A stretch of DNA of 64,000 nucleotides from Chloroflexota bacterium (GTDB lineage: Bacteria > Chloroflexota > Anaerolineae > UBA7937 > B3-Chlor): NCBI GenBank assembly GCA_030603665.1, contig JAUVXJ010000002.1, positions 1 through 64,000 of the forward strand, written 5' to 3'. The position numbers and the translations under genes are program-made. Positions 53,217 through 60,906 of this stretch are shown here, in pieces. Positions within the stretch are counted from its first letter, which is position 1. Every line of letters begins with the position of its first letter. Below the pieces are notes generated by a model, which searched no databases, was not told the DNA's origin, and worked only from the letters and a program-made list of their open reading frames with translations.

Positions 53217-53248
53217 AGAAACCCTCGCGTGGCGCGGCGAGGGTTTCT
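53217..53248. terminator. Strong hairpin terminator between the BCAT gene and tRNA-Lys
   Basis: A perfect 12-bp stem (53217-53228 with 53237-53248) around an 8-base loop, A-rich before and T/C-rich after, placed between convergent units. It probably serves both strands. The CCCTCGCG..TGGCGCG..CGAGGG core repeats that of the 51095 hairpin. Confidence 0.7.
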
Positions 53249-53258
53249 CTCATTTCGA

Positions 53259-53332
53259 TGACCCGCCCAGGATTCGAACCTGGAACCTACTGATTAAGAG
53301 TCAGCTGCTCTGCCAGATTGAGCTAGCGGGCC
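53259..53332 (-). tRNA. tRNA-Lys (anticodon CTT)
   Basis: The 74-nt cloverleaf can be folded by eye: 7-bp acceptor GGCCCGC/GCGGGTC (one G-U), D arm GCTC...GAGC, anticodon stem GCTGA/TCAGT with loop CTCTTAA (anticodon CTT), T arm CCAGG-TTCGAAT-CCTGG, discriminator A. CCA is not encoded. Confidence 0.95.
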
Positions 53333-53345
53333 TTGTCCATTGCAT

Positions 53346-53374
53346 ATTATACAGCCGATCCCACAGCCTGTCAA
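53346..53374 (-). promoter_or_regulatory. Consensus promoter of tRNA-Lys
   Basis: On the minus strand TTGACA (53369-53374) and TATAAT (53346-53351) are separated by exactly 17 bp, a full consensus 14 bp from the tRNA start. Confidence 0.85.
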
Positions 53375-53572
53375 CTTCCCTACCCACCTGCCCCCCTCCC
53401 CGGACGCTATCTGCCACACCCACCAGCAAGCGTGTCCGGTCCGTGGCCCATCCTGACGTCTCCCGCTGAGCACGCTGGCGCGCATCACGGCATGTATCCC
53501 TTGTCAGTAGCGGAGGCGGTTATGTCAAGAGTCATCCGTCTCACGCCTGCCTAGCCCCATCCACCTGGGATA

Positions 53573-54886
53573 TTATGGAAGCTCCGGCAGATAGTAGGTG
53601 AACAGTGCTTGATACTCGTGGTTCGCGCCCGTGAAGTCGCCGGTCCACCCGCCCAGGGCGTGGACCCTGGTCTCGCTAGCCACCACAGCCAGGTTGCGCC
53701 ACTGGCCAAAGACTGGCGTCTCCACCGTTGACCAGCGATCTGTCTGGGGATCGTATCGCTCGTTGAACGCCAGGTACCCGTTCCAGCCTCCGCCCACGGC
53801 ATAGAGGTTCCCAGCAACGGCCGCCACCCCCAAACCTCCCCTCCGCATACTCATGGAAGCCCTCTCTCGCCAAGGAGTCCCCTGCCCCTCTTGAGCAGGG
53901 TCATACTGCTCGACGGCGGCGTATTCCCGCTGCCCGTCGTACCCCCCTACAACGTAGATAATGCCGTCGATCTCCCCCGCTGCGGCAAACCCACGCGGGA
54001 AACTCATTGGGGTCTTCTCCGACCATGTGTCGGTCAGCGGATCGTACTCATAAGTAGAGGCCACGTACGAGGATCCGTCCCACCCGCCGAACACATAGAC
54101 CTTACCATGCGCAGCAGCGATGGCGTACGCACACAGGGCAACGGGCATCGGGGATGCGTCTCCCCACGAATCTCGATCTGGATCGTAGATCTCTACGTCA
54201 GCGATGACCGTCCCATCAGCGGAGTAGCCGCCTGGCACAAGCACCTTTCCACCCAGCAGAGCGGCACCAACGTTGTGAACAGGTATGGGCTTGGGGCTTC
54301 TCACCCTCCAGCTATTGTCTAACGGTGCATACTCTTCGACGGCTCCAGTTACGCCATCCACGGTAGCGCCGCCAATGACATAGATCCTCCCGGCGTGATA
54401 CACAGCAGCCAGACGACTGCGGGCCATAGGCAGCGGCGCCACCGAGTTCCACCGCTGCAACTGAAGGGCAGGGCCCCCCTCCGATGCGGCGGCTCCCGCG
54501 TCCACGAACTCAGTGCCCGGAGCTGAGACGGGTGACATCTCCACGCTGGGTAGAAGCACCAGCGTCGTGACCATGACCATCGTCACCAACAGGACCACTC
54601 GTTTGCGTCGAGAGATCGGCTTGCGGGAGACCGGTGCAGCCTCGGCCATCAACTCATCCGCCACTGGTCCAGGTCGCTCCACCTCGACCAGGCCCTCTCT
54701 CACTGCGAACAGCGCCACTTCAGTGCGGGACTGGATGTCCAGCTTGACGAAGATGTTCTTGAGGTGAACCTTCACCGTATTGACGCTGATCGTGAGTTCC
54801 TGGGCGATTTGCTGGTTTGTGGCGCCGGTGGCTACCGCGCGTACTATCTCCAGCTCCCGCTCAGTGAGCACGCTCTTCTCAGCCAT
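53573..54886 (-). CDS. LuxR-type HTH - TM - Kelch beta-propeller one-component regulator
   Basis: The 437-residue protein starts with a LuxR-type HTH (LTERELEIVRAVATGATNQQ, then IAQELTISVNTVKVHLKNIF), followed by one TM helix (VVLLVTMVMVTTLVLLPSV) and an extracytoplasmic six-bladed Kelch propeller (repeats such as VYHAGRIYVIGGATVDG, HGKVYVFGGWDGSSY, GNLYAVGGGWNGYL). It would be a membrane-tethered DNA-binding protein gated by an outside ligand, as in ToxR/CadC logic, but with a Kelch sensor. ATG 54886 has a weak AGGG; upstream codons overlap the AAA+ gene's stop. Confidence 0.82.
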   Translation of the reverse strand: MAEKSVLTERELEIVRAVATGATNQQIAQELTISVNTVKVHLKNIFVKLDIQSRTEVALFAVREGLVEVERPGPVADELMAEAAPVSRKPISRRKRVVLLVTMVMVTTLVLLPSVEMSPVSAPGTEFVDAGAAASEGGPALQLQRWNSVAPLPMARSRLAAVYHAGRIYVIGGATVDGVTGAVEEYAPLDNSWRVRSPKPIPVHNVGAALLGGKVLVPGGYSADGTVIADVEIYDPDRDSWGDASPMPVALCAYAIAAAHGKVYVFGGWDGSSYVASTYEYDPLTDTWSEKTPMSFPRGFAAAGEIDGIIYVVGGYDGQREYAAVEQYDPAQEGQGTPWRERASMSMRRGGLGVAAVAGNLYAVGGGWNGYLAFNERYDPQTDRWSTVETPVFGQWRNLAVVASETRVHALGGWTGDFTGANHEYQALFTYYLPELP

Positions 54887-55001
54887 CCAACCCTGCCCTA
54901 AGAAGGCCACTGCCCAGTGCTGGACAAGTGGCCCCCTAATCTGGCTGACACATTGCTTCCAGCAGTCTCGCTTGCGAATGCAGACCGCTTCCAGCCCAGT
55001 A

Positions 55002-56312
55002 TCAGTCAAAGCCCCCGCCAGGTCGCTGCACGAAATAGTTGGCGCAGGCCTGATCGATGTACTCCTTGCTCAGTGCGGGTTCTTCTTCGTTGTAGCGCGC
55101 GATGGTCGCTATCTGCTCGACCAGATCCCTGGGATGGCAGGCTCTAAGCGGCCGATCTACCTTCCGATAGTAGCTGTCCACCAGATACGAGAACCCCTCC
55201 TTCTCGAAAGGAACTCCCTTCGACGCGCAGACTCGCTCGAAGAGCAAGTAGTACTCGTACAGGGTCGGGTTGGGGATCATCACCTTGTGAGGTATCCGGC
55301 GGAGGAACGCCTCGTCCAGCGTACCGGGATCCAGATTGGTCGAGAAAATCACCAACGCATCAAAGGGGATTTGAATCTGTTTGCCCGTGTGGAGTGCCAG
55401 ATAGTCCACCTGACCCTCCAGGGGCACAATCCAGCGGTTCAGCAGTTCTTCTGGCAGGAGCAATTGCCGCCCGAAGTCGTCTATGAAGAAGATTCCACCA
55501 TTGGCCTTCATTTGCAGGGAGGCCTCGTGGCACTTAGAGATAGGATCGAAGACCAGACCAAGCGACATGAGAGTCAACTCGCCGCCGACCATGACCACAG
55601 GGCGCTTGCAGAGCGCCCAACGAGCGTCGCGGTCAACATCCCTGCCCTCCACTCCCCCGTCCACGAGCTGGTGGTACTCAGTGTCGAACACTTTTATCAG
55701 CTGCCCCTCAACCTCGCACGCGTAGGGAACGAAGATGCTGCCCAAGACAAGGTTCACGATGTTCTGCGCCACGTACGTTTTGCCGTTGCCTGGTGCCCCA
55801 TATAGTAGTATCGGCTGGCCGGAATTCAGCGCGGGCCCGAGCTGGTTGATCACGGACGGGCTGACCACTAGCTCATCCAGCGCGCGCTCCAGGTCCTCCC
55901 TCTTGATCACCGAGCAGGCCATACCCACGCTCTGCCTCTTGACTATCTCCAGGTAACTCTCCAAAGACACGGGAACTGGCCCCACGTACTCATTCCGTGC
56001 CAGGGCCTCGCGAGCGCGATCGATACCGGCCTCTGTTATGCCGTAGCGATAGATGGGCACCACCCCTCGGTCGCTTCCCAGCACGGTGCAGAGCTTCTCC
56101 TTGCGCAACATGTCCAGGAGATCCACGGCCACAGGGAGGGGCACCCTCATCCTATCGGCGATGTCTGGACCATCCATCTCCCCCTCGGAATAGAGAACCT
56201 TGAGAACAAGGTCCACCAGAAGGCCCTTCGACACCCCCAGATCATCTACAGCCAGAGGCTTGCTCAGGGGGCCGCTCGAGGTTATGCTGACGCTCTCCGA
56301 TTGCCCTCTCAT
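55002..56312 (-). CDS. AAA+ ATPase with N-terminal winged-helix
   Basis: The 436-residue protein has a winged-helix-like N-terminus (GPDIADRMRVPLPVAVDLLDML), then an AAA+ module with Walker A LLYGAPGNGKTYVA, Walker B GGIFFIDDFGRQ, sensor-1 ALVIFSTNLDP and arginine-finger region DEAFLRRIPHKV. AAA+ proteins of this type are found in many bacteria with unclear roles (some near pilus or secretion genes). SD AGAGGA lies six bases before the ATG. It lies in front of the HTH-Kelch gene in the same direction; a joint role is possible but unproven. Confidence 0.8.
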   Translation of the reverse strand: MRGQSESVSITSSGPLSKPLAVDDLGVSKGLLVDLVLKVLYSEGEMDGPDIADRMRVPLPVAVDLLDMLRKEKLCTVLGSDRGVVPIYRYGITEAGIDRAREALARNEYVGPVPVSLESYLEIVKRQSVGMACSVIKREDLERALDELVVSPSVINQLGPALNSGQPILLYGAPGNGKTYVAQNIVNLVLGSIFVPYACEVEGQLIKVFDTEYHQLVDGGVEGRDVDRDARWALCKRPVVMVGGELTLMSLGLVFDPISKCHEASLQMKANGGIFFIDDFGRQLLLPEELLNRWIVPLEGQVDYLALHTGKQIQIPFDALVIFSTNLDPGTLDEAFLRRIPHKVMIPNPTLYEYYLLFERVCASKGVPFEKEGFSYLVDSYYRKVDRPLRACHPRDLVEQIATIARYNEEEPALSKEYIDQACANYFVQRPGGGFD

Positions 56313-56457
56313 CTCAGTTCCTCTCCCCTGATTGGGCTTGACCGATCATGCTGCTGCCCCCAGGGATGCTCAGATGGAATCCGCACGCGCTCTCCACGCC
56401 GTGCAAGCCATTCTACGTCAGATGGCACTCCCGCGCAACAAGCACGCGCCAACTCCC

Positions 56458-56486
56458 TTGTCAGCCTTCGCCCTCTAAGCTACAAT
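56458..56486 (+). promoter_or_regulatory. Sigma-70 promoter of the UV endonuclease operon
   Basis: TTGTCA (56458-56463) and TACAAT (56481-56486) with a 17-bp spacer, about 50 bp ahead of the ATG at 56538. Confidence 0.6.
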
Positions 56487-56537
56487 GTGGTCGTCCTCTG
56501 GAAGGATTGAGACTCGGCAAGCGGGGAGACGCTGTCA

Positions 56538-57506
56538 ATGAGGCTAGGATTCCCTGTCAAGGTACTGGGGCAGCCCGGGCTGAGGTCCCACGACAGCAGA
56601 CGTTGGCAAAACCGCCCACACCTCAGCGTCAGCCTTGCCTACCTCCGCGACACAATCCTGTACCTCGAGAGGCAGGATATCCGAATGTATAGGATGGCAT
56701 CGGATCTGGCACCCTACGTAGTGCACCCCGACCTGCCGGAGTTCCATTCCCAGATAGAGGACTGCCACGCAGAACTCGCGGTGGTCGGGGAGATGGCGAC
56801 CGAGTGCGACCTACGGCTCTCATTTCACCTTCCGCTAACCAGTGTTCTCAATGCCCGCGATGAGACTGTGGCTCAGCGGAGCGCTCAAATGGCCACGGCG
56901 CACGCCAGGATCTTGGAGGCCATGGGATTGGGCCCGGAGGCGGCGATCGTGATCCACGTAGGAGGTCTCTACGGCGACCGAGATGCTGCGCTCGCGCGGT
57001 TCGTCCAGTACCACGAGCGCCTCCCGCCCCTGGTACGCCGTCGCCTGGTCCTGGAGAACGACGACAAGCGCTTCTCGGTGTCCGACATCACCTGGGTCCA
57101 CGAGCGTACGGGTATCCCTTTGGTCTTTGACTACCTTCACTTCAGAAACTTCAACCCCCAGGGGCTATGCATGGTTGAAGCGTTGGAGAGGTGCCTGGGC
57201 AGTTGGCCGGCAGGGGTCACTCCCAAGATCCATTTCAGTTCCCCTCGCACAGCCATGCGCATCATCGACCGCAAGGCCTCTCAGAGCGGGTCCAGAGAAT
57301 CCATCATGCGCGCACCACGCACGCTTCAGCATTCCGACTTTGTAGATCCGTTCCAATTCGCTGATTTCCTCAGGGAGTGTGAACGATTTGCTCCACGAGG
57401 TTTCGATGTGATGATCGAGGCTAAGGCCAAGGACCTGGCCTTGCTTCATCTTCGCCAACACATGTCCCGCATTGACCCCGCAAGGGACTGCCGGGTGGGA
57501 AATTGA
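56538..57506 (+). CDS. uvsE: UV damage endonuclease (UVDE)
   Basis: The 322-residue TIM-barrel protein has the UVDE signatures MYRMASDLAPYVVHP, RLSFHLPLTSVLNA, IVIHVGGLYGD, VLENDDKRFSVSDI, PLVFDYLHFRNF, KIHFSSPRTA and FDVMIEAKAKDLALL. These carry the His, Glu and Asp metal ligands. It nicks DNA 5' of UV photoproducts and some other lesions. GGGGAG lies upstream of the ATG. The stop overlaps the TTG start of the next gene, so the two are co-transcribed. Confidence 0.92.
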   Translation: MRLGFPVKVLGQPGLRSHDSRRWQNRPHLSVSLAYLRDTILYLERQDIRMYRMASDLAPYVVHPDLPEFHSQIEDCHAELAVVGEMATECDLRLSFHLPLTSVLNARDETVAQRSAQMATAHARILEAMGLGPEAAIVIHVGGLYGDRDAALARFVQYHERLPPLVRRRLVLENDDKRFSVSDITWVHERTGIPLVFDYLHFRNFNPQGLCMVEALERCLGSWPAGVTPKIHFSSPRTAMRIIDRKASQSGSRESIMRAPRTLQHSDFVDPFQFADFLRECERFAPRGFDVMIEAKAKDLALLHLRQHMSRIDPARDCRVGN

Positions 57507-58273
57507 CTCGAACGCAAGAGACTCATGATGAGCCAACTGGGCGAGTCCTGGTTGCAGTGATCAACAGCCACCGAGATTTCGAGATCGCTCGGGACCAGGG
57601 ATGGTATCGCATACCGTGTGAGCGGGCACCCTCTCGCGTCGGCGCCGACTATCTGGCCTTCTATCAGACTAAGCTCTTCGAGGAGGAGCGGTGGGCCGTC
57701 AACTACTATGCGCCGATCAGACGATACCGTGTGCTCTCGAGGCGGACTCTGTTGCCCCATGAGACTGAACACCCTAGGGCAAGCGCTCCATACTACAAGA
57801 TCGAGATCGGGGCCCTGCGCCGCCTGCCGCGCGGTATCCCCAGCTGGCGCCTGCGACGAGTGACCTTCATTCCCACAACGCTGGAGCGCTTGCTCACAGC
57901 CGAGGAGATCAATGACCTCTGGTGTGGGACTACGGACGAGGAAGAACTGTGGCGGGCGTTCAAGGAAGGCGGTGTCAGCGCTGAGAGGCGCTATCCTCTC
58001 AGGGAGGCTGACGAACATTACACCGTGGACTTCGCCCTGTTCTGCCAGAATGGCAGGGTCGCCGTCTGCATCGGCTCTGAGGCAATCGTGGAGAACGTCC
58101 GAATCATTCGCGAGTATCCTCTGATAGACGACTACGAAGCAGCGGCGCTCGGCTGGACCATAGTGCGGCTCGACAGACTTGGAGTGGCAGAACCCCCAGG
58201 CGCGTGTTTGCAGCGAATCCTCCAGGCGGCGGAGAATCTTGGAGGAGTAGCGGGAACACCCGCCGAGGGATAG
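57503..58273 (+). CDS. Uncharacterised protein with nuclease-like C-terminal region
   Basis: The 256-residue protein starts at a TTG overlapping the UVDE stop. The N-terminal half (GRVLVAVINSHRDFEIARDQ, then GWYRIPCERAP) is found in uncharacterised proteins of this phylum, as far as I recall. The C-terminal half has YTVDFALFCQNGRVAVCIGS...EYPLIDDYEAAALGWTIVRL, like the DUF559/very-short-patch nuclease fold, but the E-x-K/D motif reads VCIGS, so the nuclease centre looks lost. Coupling to UVDE suggests a DNA-repair role; this is inference. Confidence 0.6.
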   Translation: MTRTQETHDEPTGRVLVAVINSHRDFEIARDQGWYRIPCERAPSRVGADYLAFYQTKLFEEERWAVNYYAPIRRYRVLSRRTLLPHETEHPRASAPYYKIEIGALRRLPRGIPSWRLRRVTFIPTTLERLLTAEEINDLWCGTTDEEELWRAFKEGGVSAERRYPLREADEHYTVDFALFCQNGRVAVCIGSEAIVENVRIIREYPLIDDYEAAALGWTIVRLDRLGVAEPPGACLQRILQAAENLGGVAGTPAEG

Positions 58274-58321
58274 TATCCACAATAACATCGGGCGGGAAGC
58301 GCCAGCAGGAGCGTTTTGTAC

Positions 58322-58350
58322 TTGACAGATACTCGAGATTGAACTATAAT
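58322..58350 (+). promoter_or_regulatory. Consensus sigma-70 promoter of fhs
   Basis: TTGACA (58322-58327) and TATAAT (58345-58350) with a 17-bp spacer, a perfect consensus. It leaves a leader of about 200 bases before the ATG at 58556. Confidence 0.85.
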
Positions 58351-58464
58351 CTTGTTCAGACAAAGGACGGAGATCATGAAGTGACGTTTGTCGGGACATC
58401 AGGCGACAGTCGAGTTGTCCATTCACCTGGAATCTGGACTCCAACGCTCACAGCGTTTCTAAGT

Positions 58465-58531
58465 TCGAGGCAACGACCGGACAGGTCATTGCCTCGATTT
58501 ACGTCTGTCAAATGTAGCCCGAACATCGGGC
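58465..58531 (+). promoter_or_regulatory. Two leader hairpins upstream of fhs
   Basis: Hairpin 1 (58465-58497) has a 9-bp stem TCGAGGCAA/TTGCCTCGA extended by GACC/GGTC around a GGACA loop. Hairpin 2 (58517-58531) is GCCCGA-ACA-TCGGGC, ending 12 bases before the ribosome site. They may form an attenuator or protect the mRNA. They do not match the THF riboswitch as I recall it. Confidence 0.5.
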
Positions 58532-58555
58532 CAAGGAAAATGAAGGAGGTAAGAA

Positions 58556-60304
58556 ATGGCCACTGTACCCTCTGATCTGGATATCGCCCAAGCGGCGAAG
58601 CTGAAGCTAATAGTCGAGATTGCCGACCTGCTGGGTTTAGGCGAGGACGACTTGGATCTTCACGGCAAGTACAAAGCCAAGATCCACCTCAACGTCCTTG
58701 ATAGATTCAAGGACAGGCCCAACGGTAAGTACATAGATGTCACAGCCATCACCCCAACGCCCTTGGGTGAAGGCAAGACCGTGACCACGATTGGGCTCAG
58801 TCAGGGTCTGAACTACATCGACAAGAAGGTGCTTACAGTTATCAGACAACCTTCTCAAGGGCCGACGTTTGGCATCAAAGGCGGTGCAGCGGGCGGTGGT
58901 TATTCGCAGGTAGTCCCCATGGAGGACTTCAACCTACACCTGACGGGCGACATCCACGCCGTGGGTGCAGCGCATAACCTGCTGGCCGCAGCCCTTGATG
59001 CCCGCATCATGCACGAGGACAGGCTCAGCGATGAACAGCTGGCCGAGATGGACTTGAGGAGACTGGACATCGACCCCTATGCCATCACGTGGAATCGCGT
59101 GGTTGATGTCAACGATCGCGCCCTCCGCAACGTTATCGTCGGCCTGGGCACCAAGTGGGATGGTCGTCCACGCGAGTCTGGGTTCGACATCACCGTGGCC
59201 TCAGAGGTCATGGCTATCCTGGCCTTGACCACCGGGGTCAAAGACCTGCGAGAGCGCTTGGGCAAGATCGTCATCGGCACCGATAAGAAGAGAAACCCCG
59301 TGACGGCCGAGGACTTGGGCGTGGCTGGGGCAATGACGGTGCTCATGAAAGAGGCCCTCATGCCCAACTTGATGCAGACTCTGGAGAACAGTCCCGCCAT
59401 TGTCCATGCAGGTCCCTTCGCCAACATCGCCCACGGCAACTCCTCCATCATCGCCGACATGATCGGCTTGAAGCTGGTGTCCGATGGGTACCTGGTGACT
59501 GAGTCTGGATTCGGCGCCGACTGCGGGATGGAGAAGTTCTTCGACATCAAGTGCCGATACAGTGGACTGATCCCCAACTGCGTGGTCATGGCGGCCACGA
59601 TCAGAGCGCTGAAGATGCACGGCGGCGGACCAAGAGTCGTGGCTGGCCGCCCCTTGGACCCGGCCTACCAGGAAGAGAACCTGGAACTGCTGGGGAAGGG
59701 TGTAGAGAACCTCAAGGCGAACATCAACATCGCCAGGCAGTACGGTGTCCCCGTTGTGGTCGCTGTGAACAGATTCACCGCTGACACCGATGCAGAGGTC
59801 GAACTGGTGCGGCAAGCGGCGCTCGACGCTGGCGCGGATGACTCTGTGGAGAGCAACGTTTGGGCCAAGGGTGGCGAGGGCGGAGCCGCGCTCGCGGAGG
59901 CGGTAGTCAAGGCCTGCGAGAAGCCTAGCGACTTCAAGTTCCTTTATCCCCTGGATATTCCTATCAAGGACAAGATAGAGACCATCGCCACCAAGATCTA
60001 CGGAGCAAGCGGGGTAGACTACACCTCCCAGGCAGAGGCCAAAGTGAGACTCTACACCAGGCTTGGCTACGATAAGCTACCACTCAACATGGCCAAGACC
60101 CACCTCTCGCTCTCGCATAACCCTTTGTTGAAGGGTGTACCCAAGGATTTCATCGTCCCCATCAGCGACATCAGAGCCTCGGTAGGTGCGGGCTTCCTGT
60201 ATCCGCTCCTTGGTGAGATGCGCACCATGCCTGGTCTTCCGTCCCGCCCAGTCTTCTATGACGTGGACATCGACGAGTCGGGCAAGACCATGGGTCTGTT
60301 CTAG
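58556..60304 (+). CDS. fhs: Formate-tetrahydrofolate ligase
   Basis: The 582-residue enzyme has the P-loop [51 protein letters not shown] and [14 protein letters not shown], all typical of FTHFS. It makes 10-formyl-THF from formate, THF and ATP, the entry to the methyl branch of the Wood-Ljungdahl pathway. AAGGAGG lies just before the ATG. The CODH/ACS genes follow on the same strand, supporting acetogenic or CO2-fixing metabolism (or its reversal). Confidence 0.97.
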   Translation: MATVPSDLDIAQAAKLKLIVEIADLLGLGEDDLDLHGKYKAKIHLNVLDRFKDRPNGKYIDVTAITPTPLGEGKTVTTIGLSQGLNYIDKKVLTVIRQPSQGPTFGIKGGAAGGGYSQVVPMEDFNLHLTGDIHAVGAAHNLLAAALDARIMHEDRLSDEQLAEMDLRRLDIDPYAITWNRVVDVNDRALRNVIVGLGTKWDGRPRESGFDITVASEVMAILALTTGVKDLRERLGKIVIGTDKKRNPVTAEDLGVAGAMTVLMKEALMPNLMQTLENSPAIVHAGPFANIAHGNSSIIADMIGLKLVSDGYLVTESGFGADCGMEKFFDIKCRYSGLIPNCVVMAATIRALKMHGGGPRVVAGRPLDPAYQEENLELLGKGVENLKANINIARQYGVPVVVAVNRFTADTDAEVELVRQAALDAGADDSVESNVWAKGGEGGAALAEAVVKACEKPSDFKFLYPLDIPIKDKIETIATKIYGASGVDYTSQAEAKVRLYTRLGYDKLPLNMAKTHLSLSHNPLLKGVPKDFIVPISDIRASVGAGFLYPLLGEMRTMPGLPSRPVFYDVDIDESGKTMGLF

Positions 60305-60426
60305 CGTGGACACTCTGGCGGCTAAAGTCTTCAGTCGCCCGGATACACAAGCGGCGGATGGCACATGGGGCGGACCGGTCGATCCCGGTTCGCCCCCATC
60401 GTGGTGTCCGGAGACCTTGGATACCT

Positions 60427-60455
60427 TTGCACCCGAGACTGATCTCTGGTATTAT
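60427..60455 (+). promoter_or_regulatory. Sigma-70 promoter of the HMA-cooS-acsB operon
   Basis: TTGCAC (60427-60432) and TATTAT (60450-60455) with a 17-bp spacer, about 40 bp ahead of the ATG at 60495. A GC-rich hairpin at 60367-60396 separates it from fhs. Confidence 0.55.
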
Positions 60456-60494
60456 GATAAACAAGAGCGAACTAGTCCACTTTAGAGGAGGTGA

Positions 60495-60827
60495 ATGAAG
60501 GTGGCAACCACAACCTTGGTCGTACCATCGATGTATGCGGATCACCATGTAACGGCAGTGCGCGGAACTCTGAGTGCGATGTCAGGTGTGCAGGACATAC
60601 AGGCCAGCGGTGCGTTCAAAGAAGTCACTGTCAAGCATACCAAAGATGTAAAGAAGAAGGCCCTCGTCGATGCGCTTGAGAAAGCCGGCTATCCCGTCGG
60701 CGAAGAAGAGAAAGTCGACGAAGAGCCATCGTGCTCCGGCGACCCGTCCTGGTACGAATGCGCCCCACGCTCCATTACCACTGACCCGGCTGATCTCGAG
60801 ATGTCCGGCGATTTCCGTAAATACTAG
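60495..60827 (+). CDS. Small HMA-like protein without CXXC, in the CODH operon
   Basis: The 110-residue protein has a ferredoxin-like heavy-metal-associated pattern (TLVVPSMYADHHVTAVRGTL...GVQDIQASGAFKEVTVKHT...ALVDALEKAGYPV). The CXXC of the usual GMTCxxC is replaced by SMYADHH, leaving two His. A short acidic tail with two Cys (PSCSGDPSWYECAP) follows. It could be a metal chaperone for the Ni/Fe clusters of the downstream CODH, or a non-metal HMA; neither is shown. GGAGGTGA precedes the ATG. Confidence 0.6.
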   Translation: MKVATTTLVVPSMYADHHVTAVRGTLSAMSGVQDIQASGAFKEVTVKHTKDVKKKALVDALEKAGYPVGEEEKVDEEPSCSGDPSWYECAPRSITTDPADLEMSGDFRKY

Positions 60828-60906
60828 ACTCCAACGCAGGCTATCCATGCACTGCCTTCCTTGCGAATGGCACGCATCGGACAACACACAGTGAGAGGAG
60901 TACTCA

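Noticed and set aside
60367-60396. Intrinsic terminator after fhs
   Set aside because: The stem is strong (GGGGCGGACCGG with a G-T pair) but no T-run follows, so termination cannot be claimed.
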